Assembly (NCBI RefSeq): GCF_003012745.1
Contig: NZ_PXYK01000004.1
Span: forward strand, 62,001-126,000
DNA length: 64,000 nt
Direction: 5' to 3'
From: Kumtagia ephedrae
Lineage (GTDB): Bacteria; Pseudomonadota; Alphaproteobacteria; Rhizobiales; Rhizobiaceae
In this document: piece by piece, positions 28,701-36,627 of the stretch
Numbering within the stretch: the first letter of the stretch is position 1
Layout of the letters: every line of letters starts with the position of its first letter
The notes under the pieces: model-generated
What the model was told of the DNA's origin: nothing
What the model saw: only the letters and a program-made list of their open reading frames with translations
The model's database searches: none
Program-made: the position numbers and the translations under genes

Positions 28701-31700
28701 GCCGGCATCGACGGTCTCGTCGCCGCCCAGGTCGAGAAGCTGGCGGAGGGCCGCGACATCCTCAGGCGCGCACTGGAAGCGGACCTGGCAAGATTGTCCG
28801 ACAGCAGGGCCGAGATCGACGGCATTGCCGACAGCCATATCCAGAAGCTGGCCGAGGGCCGCGAGATGATCAAGCAGGCGCTTGAAGCCGACCTCGCGAA
28901 ACTTTCCGAAAGCCGCACGGAGATCGACGGCATCGCCGCCGCCCATGTCGAAAAACTCGGCGAAGGCCGCGAGATGCTCAAGCAGGCGCTTGAGGCCGAC
29001 CTCGCCAAGCTGTCCGAAAGCCGCGCCGAGATCAACGGTATTGCCGCCGGGCATATCGAAATGCTCGGCGAAGGCCGTGAGATGCTCAAGCAGGCGCTGG
29101 AGGCGGATCTCGCCAAGCTGGCGGAGAGCCGCGCCGGCATCGACGGGCTTGTCGCCGCGCAGGTGGAGAAGCTGGCCGAAGGCCGCGACATCCTGAAGCG
29201 CGCGCTGGAAGCCGACCTGGCGAAGCTTTCGGAAAGCCGCGCGGAGATCGACGGCCTGGCGACCAGCCATATCGAGAAGCTCGGCGAAGGCCGTGAAATC
29301 CTGAAACAGGCGCTCGAAGCCGACCTGGCTAAGCTTTCGGAGAGCCGCACGGAGATCGATGGCATCGCCGCCGCCCATGTCGAAAAACTCGGCGAAGGCC
29401 GCGAGATGCTCAAGCAGGCGCTCGAGGCGGATCTGGCCAAGCTGGCGGAGAGCCGGGCCGGCATCGACGGGCTCGTCGCCGCTCAGGTCGAGAAGCTGGC
29501 CGAGGGCCGCGACATCCTCAGGAGGGCGCTGGACGCCGATTTCCAGAAGCTTGTGGAGAGCCGTGCCGAGATCACCGGCATCGCCCAGGATCATGTCCGG
29601 GCACTGGCCGAAGGCCGCGAAGTGCTGAAGCAGGCGCTGCAGGACGACCTTGGCCGGGTGCTGGAGAGCCGCGCCGAGATCGACCACATCGCCGCCAGTC
29701 ATCTGGACAAGCTCGCCGAGGGCCGCGAGATGCTGAAGCGCGCGCTCGAGGCCGACCTCGCGGTCGTGCAGGAGAGCCGCGCCACGATCGACGGCATCGT
29801 CGTCGACCAGGTCGAGAAGTTCACCGAGGGCCGCGACCGGCTCACGCGCGCGCTGGAGGAGGATCTGGCCAAGGTCCAGGACGCACGCGGCGAGATCGAC
29901 CGGCTGGTCGCCTCGCATTTCGACAAGCTGTCGGAAGGGCGCGACGCCCTGAAGCTGGCGCTCGAAGCCGACCTTGACAAGCTGGCGGAAGCCCGCAGCG
30001 CGGTGGACGGTCTCGTCCAGGCGCAGGTGGACCGCATCGCCGAGGGCCGCACCACCCTCGCCGAGGCCCTGGAAGCCGACCTCACCAGGGTCGCGTCGGC
30101 ACGCGAAGGGCTCGACAGCATGATCGTCGGCCATGTCGCCAAGCTGGCGGAAGGCCGCAGCCTGCTGTCGCGGGCGCTCGAAGCCGATCTCAACAAGGTC
30201 GGTGAAAGCCGCGACGTGCTCGACGAGATCGTCGGCAAGCAGCTCGACCGCATCTCCGAAGGCCGCGACATGCTGGCCCGCGCCATCGAGACCGACATGT
30301 CCGGTCTGGAGACGATCATCCGCGACCAGATCGCCAAGGTCGCCGACGGCCGCGAGATGCTGTCGCGCGCCCTCGAACAGGACATGGCGAGCATCGGCGG
30401 CATGGTCGACGGCCAGGTTGAAAAGCTGGCGGAAACCCGCAACGCCCTCACCGAGGCGCTGCGCGGCGACCTGGAGACGGTGGACCAGCTCATTGCCGGT
30501 CAGACCGAAAAGCTCGCACAGGCGCGCGGCACGCTGACGGACGCCCTGCGCGGCGATCTCGCCATGGTCGATCAGGCGATCGCCGGCCAGGCGGACAAGC
30601 TGGCCGAGGGCCGCGATGTCCTCGCCCGCACGCTTGCCGACGATCTGACAAAGCTGTCCGAAAGCCGCGCCGGCATCGACGCGCTGGTCGCCGCGCAGGT
30701 GGAGAAGCTGGCCCAGGGCCGCGACATCCTGCGGCGCGCGCTGGAAAGCGATCTGTCCAGGCTGGGCGACGCACGCGGCGACCTCGACCGTCTCGTCGAG
30801 GCGCATGTCGCGAAGCTGGCGGAAAGCCGCGAAACGCTGAAGCAGGCGCTGCAAGCCGATCTCGCCGAGATCAGCGACACCCGGTCGGGCGTCGACCGCG
30901 CCATCGAGATGCATGCCGGCAAGCTGGCGGAAGGCCGGACCCTGCTCGAGCGGGCGCTCGACGACGATCTGGCGAAGCTCGCCGAAGCCCGGGATGCCCT
31001 CGATCAGCTCGTGCAGTCGCAGGCGGCGACCATCACCGAACGCCGCGGCGTGCTCGCCGAAGCGCTCGAAGCCGACCTCCGCAAGGTCGCCGACAGCCGC
31101 GCGGGTATCGACGCGATGGTTGTGGACCATCTCGGCAGACTGGCCGAGGGCCGCCAGAGCTTTGCGCAGGCGCTCGACACCGATTTGGAGAAGCTGGTCG
31201 ACGCACGCCGCACCATCGACCTCGAAATCTCCGCGCATATCGACAGCATCGCCGGCAAGCGCGAGCTCATCTCGCAGGCGATCGCCGCCGATGTCGAGAA
31301 GATCGGCGAGGCATTCGACCGCCAGACCGGGGTCATCGAGGAGCGTACCGGCACGATGCAGCGGGCGCTTTCGGCCGGCGTCGAAAACGTGCGCGTGGCG
31401 CTGGAAGGCAGCGCCGTGGCCGTGGCCACCTCGCTGCGCGACAAGGTGATGGAGATCACCGCGGCGTTGCAGAAGGAGGCCGGCGACGTCTTCACCGATG
31501 CGGACCGCCGCATCGCCGAGCGCGCCGAGGAGACCTCGGCCGCGCTGCTCGCCCGGGCGAACGACATCGCCGACGTGTTCGCGCAGACCGACCAGCGCCT
31601 CCTCGCCCGCACTGGCGAGACCGCCGACACGCTGTCGGCGCGCGCCGCCGAGATCGTGCAGAGCTTCGCCCAGAGCGATCGCCAGCTGGTCGAGCGGGCG

Positions 31701-34391
31701 ATGGCGACGGCCGAGACGCTTGCCGCCCGCGCCGCCGAGATCGGCCAGAGTTTCGACAAGGCCGACGGCACCCTCTCCCAGCGGATCGCCGAATCGGCCG
31801 AGGCTCTCAACGCCCGGACCGCGGAGATCGGACGCCTGTTCGAGAACGTCGACGAGCGCATCGTGCTGGGCTTCGCCAAGGGCGCCGAGACGCTGGATGC
31901 GCGCACCGGCGAGATCGGGGCGCTGCTCGAGACGGCCGACCGCAAGTTCGCCGAGCGTATCGAGAACGGCGCGCAGGCGTTCGGGGCGCGCGCCACGGAG
32001 CTGGTGCAGGTGTTCGAGAACGCCGACCAGCGTCTCACCGCCCGTGTCGGCGAGACGGCCGGCCAGTTGGCGGCGCGCGCCAGCGAGATCGGCCGCATCT
32101 TCCACGATACGGACGAGCGGCTCGCCGCCCGCGTCGAGAAAAGCGCCGACATGCTGGCCGGCCGAGCCGACCAGTTCGAAAAAGTGTTCGAGGCCGCAGA
32201 CCAGCGCATCGCCTCGCGGGTGGACCAGACGGCCGAGTCCCTGGCGGCCCGCGCCGTCGAACTCGGCAGCGTCTTCGAGACCGCCGAGGAGCGTATCGCG
32301 GCCCGTACGAACGCCGCCGCCGACGCGCTGTCGGCGCGTGCCGTGGAGATGGGCGAGGTGTTCAAGGAAGCCGACGAGCGGTTCGCCGCCCGCGTCGGCG
32401 AGAGCGCCTCGGTGATCGCCGCGCGCGCCGAGGAAGCGGCAAGCGCGTTCTCCTCAGCGGAGGAGCGGATCGGCGCCCGTGTCGCCCAGTCGTCCAAGGA
32501 GCTGGAAATCCGTGCCCGCCGGATCGAGCAGGCGTTGTCGGCCGCCGACCAGCGCGTCATGTCCGGCGCCGAGGCGGCAGCCGCGCATGTCGATGCGAAG
32601 CTGTCGGATGCGGAGAGCCGGCTCGCCGGCAGCGCGGAGGCGGCCGCCGGCCGCGTCGGCGCCGCCCTGGCCGACGTCGAAGGCCGCATGACCGCGAGCG
32701 CCGAGGAACTCGGCCGCAGGATCGGCGAGCATGTGACCAGCGCCGAGGAGCAATTGGTGTCGCGCGCCGGCATCGTCGCCGACACCTTCTCCTCTGTCGG
32801 CAAGCATATCGGCGACAGCACCAACGACGCGGCGCGTGCCATCGCCGCCAGCACCCGCGAGCTCAACACGCTGATGGCGGAACGCTCCGCCGAGATCACG
32901 CGCGTGCTCGACGAGACGGCGCGGCCGATCGCCGACAAGCTCGGCGCCGCCCATGCCGAACTCGAAAAGACCGTCGAGGAAGCTTCGGAGCGCGCCGCCG
33001 AGAAGCTGCGCGCCGAGAACGCAGCACTTGCCGAGGCGCTGGCCAGCCGCACGGCCGAGACGCTGGCCGCGGTCGACGGCGCCCGCGGCAGCCTCGCCAC
33101 CGGCGTCAACGAGCTGATCGGGCGCATGTCGACGTCGAGCGCCAAGCTCGGCAAGCTGATCGAGACGGCGGCGGAAAACCTGTCGAAGGTGGAAACCGAT
33201 CTCGGCAGCACGACCGAGCGCTTCGCCGCCTCCACCGAGAAGGCCGCGCTCACCTTCGCCAGTTCGGCCCGGCTGGTGGAATCCAACACCAGCCGCCTCA
33301 CCGAACTGTCGTCCGGCACGCTGCGCGAGGTTGCCTCGATCGCCACCCGCTTCGAGGAGCACAGCCGCCTTCTCACCAGCGCGTCGCAACTGCTGAGCTC
33401 GGCCCAGAGCAATCTCGAGCACACGCTGGAGCGGCAGTCGGCACTGGAGGACCTCGCGGTCGGCCTGGTCAAGAAATCGGAGGATCTCGAGACCATCATG
33501 AAGTCGTTCGAGAACCTGGTCGGTGGCGCGCTCGACAAGGCCGAGGGCCGCACGCGCGAGTCGACGGACAAGATCCGCGCCGCCATCACCGACGTGGTCG
33601 AATCCGCCACCAAGCGTTTCGCCGACGCCACCGAGGAGATGCGCCGCACGGCAAGCGCCATCAAGGGCGATCTCGACGCCACCCGCGCGGAGCTCAAGAA
33701 GGGCGTGCTCGATATGCCGCAGGAGGCCAAGGAATCGACCACCGCGATCCGCCGCGCCGTCGGCGAGCAGATCAAGGCTCTGAAGGAACTGTCCGACATC
33801 GTTGCCAAATCCGGCCGCACCGTCGACGTTTCCGACAAGTCGTCGCCGGCCCCTCGCCGGCTCGTGCCGCCGGCACCAGCGGCAGAGCGCAAGCCGGAGC
33901 CGAAGGTCGATCCCGCACCCTCGCGCGATGAAGACACAAGGCCGAAGACGGGCTGGGTGCGCGACCTCCTGAGCGGCGCGGCGCGCGCCGAGAACGAGGA
34001 CGGCGAGGTCGCGCTGCAGCCCCGCCCCGCCGAGCGCAAGGGCTCGCCGGTCGCCGCCTCGCTCGGCTCGCTCACCGTCGATATCGCCCGGGCGATCGAC
34101 CAGGATGCGGCGCTGGAGCTGTGGGCCCGCCACCGGCGCGGCGAACGCGACGTGTTCACCCGCCGCCTCTACACGCTGAAGGGGCAGCAGACCTTCGACG
34201 AGATCCGCCGCAAGTATCAGGCCGACCGCGACTTCCAGGCGGCCGTCGACCGCTACTGCGAGGATTTCGAGAAGCTGCTCAAGGACATCTCGCGCAACGA
34301 CCGCGACGGGCGGCTGGAGCAGACCTATCTCGCCTCCGACACAGGCAAGGTCTACACCATGCTCGCCCACGCGGCCGGCCGGCTGCGCTGA
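25767..34391 (+). CDS. Giant membrane-anchored coiled-coil protein, growth-pole ring (GPR/RgsE)-like
   Basis: A 2874-residue protein, probably the homologue of the growth-pole ring protein GPR of Agrobacterium (RgsE in Sinorhizobium), which organises unipolar growth. Layout: acidic cytoplasmic N-terminus (1-125); two membrane helices at about 126-148 and 167-189 with a short periplasmic loop; coiled coil (190-556); array A (557-1862), 39 helical units of 36 or 29 residues built around KLAEGR, ALEADL and ESRAEIDG; linker (1863-1912); array B (1913-2260), 12 units of 29 residues; coiled coil to about 2700; Pro-rich linker; and a conserved C-terminal domain (TVDIARAIDQDAALELWARH and on). Databases may label it kinesin-like or apolipoprotein-like; it has no motor domain. 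ATG 25767 is the first in-frame ATG with typical content. The 8.6-kb frame is intact. Confidence 0.85.
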   Translation: MAKRPTTSKHLDGDAAKELEDALNNDPTGTGDLDIAASMEDLEAQISRAAEELSRESREMDSGPVKAASQSEAADIERAEDVKPHSSLGLRPVDAPQPAFTAANDDSVRDTRLMLQSLSRRSSSAIYWTVALLSLLWIAGGVALGYLLVDPEILAQPSIAAILEQPVVLLVAVITLTPLILFWGFAVMVRRAQDMRLAAQGMAEVAARLAEPENLAQGRVLTVGQAVRREVAAMGEGIERTLARAVELETLVHTEVNQLERSYSENEARIRALVDGLGSEREAVVGHAERVRASITGANETLKEQLSSASDAIRDSILGASTKLSMTINNSGDALIDRINDSGSSIFESIGSRLDALSERITTSGEAFASLLDTRIATLKQTSEDATRSLSDLLDERTSGMVSLLGDAARTLNEEFDTSLKGIERTLAERGQSLISEFQTRAEALDTGTEKLNAALEARARQINDTLVERATEIAATFTGGRQQLADLIDENKSKLNADMAEMVTSTSTMLEAHAVDFAGRLEDARSMAAQAFDADLGRLTTARQGIEDVIDEHARKITESGERMAGVLRADLERFTADRDEIEQAVDAQVRKMAEGRETLAKAVEEDLRRLDESRTLIDLSLGEQLRKIAEGREGLERALHEDAEKLAQSRTSIDEMVTSHVAKLSEGRNILSRALEADSSVIDGMVAAQLEKFADGRNALSQAFEKDLERLETIVTTQTARIADTRGALSRALDEDVGSLEATISTQIDRIDASRKGLIEALRSDLGGVEATVAEQIAKIAEGGRALTQSLHGEFEGIEHLVGGQIERITESRQALSRALESDVETIDGLVVSQAEKIEGGRSVLSKALEADLANIDAMVANHLDKLSEGRRILSRALETEMADIEGMLSGQSGRLAEGREALSQAFASDMSTIDEMVATHVNKLVEGRSLLTAALESDIARMHAAGDVQAQKFAEGRDVLSKRLADDLAKLDESRAGIDGLVAAQVEKLAEGRDILRRALEADLARLSDSRAEIDGIADSHIQKLAEGREMIKQALEADLAKLSESRTEIDGIAAAHVEKLGEGREMLKQALEADLAKLSESRAEINGIAAGHIEMLGEGREMLKQALEADLAKLAESRAGIDGLVAAQVEKLAEGRDILKRALEADLAKLSESRAEIDGLATSHIEKLGEGREILKQALEADLAKLSESRTEIDGIAAAHVEKLGEGREMLKQALEADLAKLAESRAGIDGLVAAQVEKLAEGRDILRRALDADFQKLVESRAEITGIAQDHVRALAEGREVLKQALQDDLGRVLESRAEIDHIAASHLDKLAEGREMLKRALEADLAVVQESRATIDGIVVDQVEKFTEGRDRLTRALEEDLAKVQDARGEIDRLVASHFDKLSEGRDALKLALEADLDKLAEARSAVDGLVQAQVDRIAEGRTTLAEALEADLTRVASAREGLDSMIVGHVAKLAEGRSLLSRALEADLNKVGESRDVLDEIVGKQLDRISEGRDMLARAIETDMSGLETIIRDQIAKVADGREMLSRALEQDMASIGGMVDGQVEKLAETRNALTEALRGDLETVDQLIAGQTEKLAQARGTLTDALRGDLAMVDQAIAGQADKLAEGRDVLARTLADDLTKLSESRAGIDALVAAQVEKLAQGRDILRRALESDLSRLGDARGDLDRLVEAHVAKLAESRETLKQALQADLAEISDTRSGVDRAIEMHAGKLAEGRTLLERALDDDLAKLAEARDALDQLVQSQAATITERRGVLAEALEADLRKVADSRAGIDAMVVDHLGRLAEGRQSFAQALDTDLEKLVDARRTIDLEISAHIDSIAGKRELISQAIAADVEKIGEAFDRQTGVIEERTGTMQRALSAGVENVRVALEGSAVAVATSLRDKVMEITAALQKEAGDVFTDADRRIAERAEETSAALLARANDIADVFAQTDQRLLARTGETADTLSARAAEIVQSFAQSDRQLVERAMATAETLAARAAEIGQSFDKADGTLSQRIAESAEALNARTAEIGRLFENVDERIVLGFAKGAETLDARTGEIGALLETADRKFAERIENGAQAFGARATELVQVFENADQRLTARVGETAGQLAARASEIGRIFHDTDERLAARVEKSADMLAGRADQFEKVFEAADQRIASRVDQTAESLAARAVELGSVFETAEERIAARTNAAADALSARAVEMGEVFKEADERFAARVGESASVIAARAEEAASAFSSAEERIGARVAQSSKELEIRARRIEQALSAADQRVMSGAEAAAAHVDAKLSDAESRLAGSAEAAAGRVGAALADVEGRMTASAEELGRRIGEHVTSAEEQLVSRAGIVADTFSSVGKHIGDSTNDAARAIAASTRELNTLMAERSAEITRVLDETARPIADKLGAAHAELEKTVEEASERAAEKLRAENAALAEALASRTAETLAAVDGARGSLATGVNELIGRMSTSSAKLGKLIETAAENLSKVETDLGSTTERFAASTEKAALTFASSARLVESNTSRLTELSSGTLREVASIATRFEEHSRLLTSASQLLSSAQSNLEHTLERQSALEDLAVGLVKKSEDLETIMKSFENLVGGALDKAEGRTRESTDKIRAAITDVVESATKRFADATEEMRRTASAIKGDLDATRAELKKGVLDMPQEAKESTTAIRRAVGEQIKALKELSDIVAKSGRTVDVSDKSSPAPRRLVPPAPAAERKPEPKVDPAPSRDEDTRPKTGWVRDLLSGAARAENEDGEVALQPRPAERKGSPVAASLGSLTVDIARAIDQDAALELWARHRRGERDVFTRRLYTLKGQQTFDEIRRKYQADRDFQAAVDRYCEDFEKLLKDISRNDRDGRLEQTYLASDTGKVYTMLAHAAGRLR
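27435..31352 (+). repeat. Array A: 39 gap-free helical units (25 of 36 aa, 14 of 29 aa)
   Basis: Units start at the K/R of KLAEGR-like motifs. Counted by hand in order: three of 36, ten of 29, fifteen of 36, four of 29, seven of 36. The sum 25x36 + 14x29 = 1306 residues equals the measured span exactly, so there are no insertions between units. The two lengths differ by 7 residues, the segment around ESRAEI. Confidence 0.9.
31503..32546 (+). repeat. Array B: 12 units of 29 aa
   Basis: Units begin at the D/E of DQRLTAR-like motifs and contain ETAxxLAARAxEIxxxF. Twelve units of exactly 29 residues fill 348 residues without a gap. The motif differs from array A although one unit length is shared. 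Confidence 0.88.
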
Positions 34392-34510
34392 GCAGCGTCG
34401 TGAATCAATGGTTGGGGGTAACCCACCTCCCCGACCGTGCCTAACGAGGATCGGACGGATTGCGCTACGACTGACGTCGTCGGCTGGCCGAGGGCCGGCG
34501 ACGCTCCGGG

Positions 34511-36418
34511 TCAGCTTCCCGGCGCCCGCACCGCTTCGGTCGCGTCGATGGCCAGCCTCACTCGCGAGTCGCGATCGTAGACGTCGTCGAAATATTCGAC
34601 CGTGCCGGCAGGCGTCGGCCAGGCGGTGAAATAGGCGACATAGACCGGCACCTTGGGGGTCTTCTCCATGGAATGCCCCTGCTTCAGCTTTGCGGCGACA
34701 TGATCGACCGAGGTGCCCAGCACCGCGGCGGCCATGCCGCGCGGGTCCTGCAGCCGGATGCAGCCGTGGCTGAAGGCGCGGCCGTCGCGCTCGAACAGAT
34801 GTTTCACCGGCGTGTCGTGCATGTAGATGGCATGCTCGTTGGGAAACAGGATCTTCAGCTCGCCGAGCGCATTGGCTTCGCTCGGCGTCTGCCGGATCGT
34901 GTAGGGGACGTTCGCGCCGTAACGCCACCAGTTTACCGAAGAGGACGGGATGCGCTTGCCCTTGCCGTTGAACACTTCGTAGCCGGCGCGATCGAGACAG
35001 CCCGGATCCCGGCGCAGGCGCGGCAGCATCTCGTTGACGATGATCGACTGCGGCACGCCCCAGTAGGGATTGTAGTCGACCTGCTCGATCTCGTCGTAGA
35101 AGAAGCTCGTCTGCGTCGCCGCCGCGCCGATGACGACGCGCGTCTTCAGCGTCTCCGTTTCACCGTCGATATAGGCAGCGGTGAAGGCGGGCTGGTTGAT
35201 GAAGACGCGCGGACTGCCGAGCTGCGAGGGCAGCCAGCGCAATTGCTCCAGCGCGATCTTGACCTTGTCGATCCGCTCGGCCTTCGACGTTCCGACGAGG
35301 GCCCGGACGGTCCTCGGGCCGACGACGCCGTCGGGCTTGAGGCCGGCGCGCTGCTGGGCGGCCTTGATCACCGGCACCAGGTCGCCGGCATAGACCTCGC
35401 TTGCGGCGAGCCGAGCCAAGGTCTCGCGATCCTCGCCGCCCAGGGCGCCTGCATCGCGCGCGATCAGCGCTAGCAGCTTCGGCAGCTCCGGGCTTGACTG
35501 GCCGGGCTTGAGCAGCAGCCCGGGATCGACCGACACCGTATCGTCCTGCACCGTCTCGAGCGCCTTCAGCTCCGCTTGCAGCGCACGGTATTGCGGGTTC
35601 CGGGGATGCCGGGTTTCGAGATAGGCGCGCGGTGCGTTCGTCCGTGCCAGGATTGTGAGCACGCCGGCGAGATTGAGCGGCTTGGCCGGAAAGTCGTGGT
35701 AGCCGGAAATGCGATTGGGATCGATGCGTCCCCGCGTGGCGTCGCGGACATAGCGAAGTGCGCGCGCCGACAGCGCCATCTCGAAGCGGATGAGGTCGCG
35801 GCGACGTCCGACCGGTTCGGCCGACAGTGGGAAGCCGACCTGGTAGTCGGCGGGATCGAGGCCGTGCCCGGCCGCCTCGGAAAGCACGCTCAGCGTCTCG
35901 AAGGCGCGCGCGTTGGGCTCGGTCCCGTCGATCCAGATGAAGCTCCGGTTTTCGGCATAGTAGGAAGAAAGCGCGGCGGCGATGTCTTTTTCGGCGAGCA
36001 GCTCGAACTCATCCAGGCCGGCAAGCGCCTCGTCGAACCGCAAGCCTGTCGCGGCGGCTTCGTGGGAGATCGAAACGATCGGCGTAGCCACATGGGTGAG
36101 CGACGAAAAATCGACTGCCACCAGCGGCTCGGCCTTGTAGGTATAGTAGCTCGGCGCACTGATCTGCGGCGCCGCTTTTGCCTTGCGCAGGGAGGCGGCC
36201 TGGCGCCGGTTTTTGGCTTTCTGGACCGTCTTCGTTTCGTTCCGAAGCCGCTTGGCGGGAGGATTTGCAGGGAATTCCTGCTGGCGGGCTTGCCTCGAAC
36301 CCCCGCCGAACAGTCTTTCGAAGAAACCTTGCGCGCTGGCTTCGGGCACGCCGACGGACAGACTAAGCGCCAATGCGGTCAGCGACACGAACGATGTCCA
36401 TCCCGGCCTAGACGTCAT
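34511..36418 (-). CDS. Exported L,D-transpeptidase (YkuD domain, YcbB-like)
   Basis: A 635-residue periplasmic peptidoglycan cross-linking enzyme. Signal peptide residues 1-30 (SLTALALSLSVGVPEASA). Then a scaffold domain (SSYYAENRSFIWIDGTEPN), a peptidoglycan-binding helix region (AAQQRAGLKPDGVVGPRTVR, about 340-360) and the YkuD catalytic domain with HDTPVKHLFERDGRAFSHG followed by CIRL; the Cys is the nucleophile. The size and order match the YcbB/LdtD group, which makes 3-3 cross-links, abundant in Rhizobiales. ATG 36418 sits 3 bases after GGGGGGAG; the longer frame to 36517 is unlikely. It converges with the giant polar protein gene, and in Agrobacterium an L,D-transpeptidase works at the growth pole, so a shared role is plausible but inferred. 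Confidence 0.9.
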   Translation of the reverse strand: MTSRPGWTSFVSLTALALSLSVGVPEASAQGFFERLFGGGSRQARQQEFPANPPAKRLRNETKTVQKAKNRRQAASLRKAKAAPQISAPSYYTYKAEPLVAVDFSSLTHVATPIVSISHEAAATGLRFDEALAGLDEFELLAEKDIAAALSSYYAENRSFIWIDGTEPNARAFETLSVLSEAAGHGLDPADYQVGFPLSAEPVGRRRDLIRFEMALSARALRYVRDATRGRIDPNRISGYHDFPAKPLNLAGVLTILARTNAPRAYLETRHPRNPQYRALQAELKALETVQDDTVSVDPGLLLKPGQSSPELPKLLALIARDAGALGGEDRETLARLAASEVYAGDLVPVIKAAQQRAGLKPDGVVGPRTVRALVGTSKAERIDKVKIALEQLRWLPSQLGSPRVFINQPAFTAAYIDGETETLKTRVVIGAAATQTSFFYDEIEQVDYNPYWGVPQSIIVNEMLPRLRRDPGCLDRAGYEVFNGKGKRIPSSSVNWWRYGANVPYTIRQTPSEANALGELKILFPNEHAIYMHDTPVKHLFERDGRAFSHGCIRLQDPRGMAAAVLGTSVDHVAAKLKQGHSMEKTPKVPVYVAYFTAWPTPAGTVEYFDDVYDRDSRVRLAIDATEAVRAPGS

Positions 36419-36627
36419 CGCTCCCCCCAATGCTGGCTCGCTGCCCGACCCGCACGATAGCACAGGCGCCACCCAGGATTGCACCCTGTTGTCCCGCCTG
36501 TCGGTCGACGATAGCAAGTCATCCCGCCGAGGTTAAGATAGCGTGAACCGCAATCGGCCGGCACGGGTCGGCGCCGCCGATCCGTACCGCCTTTCCCGTG
36601 CGTCAGCACCGGACTCGAGGAATTCGC

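Noticed and set aside
27435-31352. Direct repeats that could be mistaken for a CRISPR array or satellite
   Set aside because: The 108-bp and 87-bp periods are whole codons inside an intact frame, and similarity is at protein level; there are no constant repeats with unique spacers and no cas genes.
26172-32105. A 1977-codon open frame on the minus strand opposite the giant coiled-coil gene, and another at 31004-34159
   Set aside because: Both are antisense shadows. The sense frame has membrane helices, exact unit periodicity and typical codon use; the antisense frames owe their length to GC-rich repeats without stop codons.
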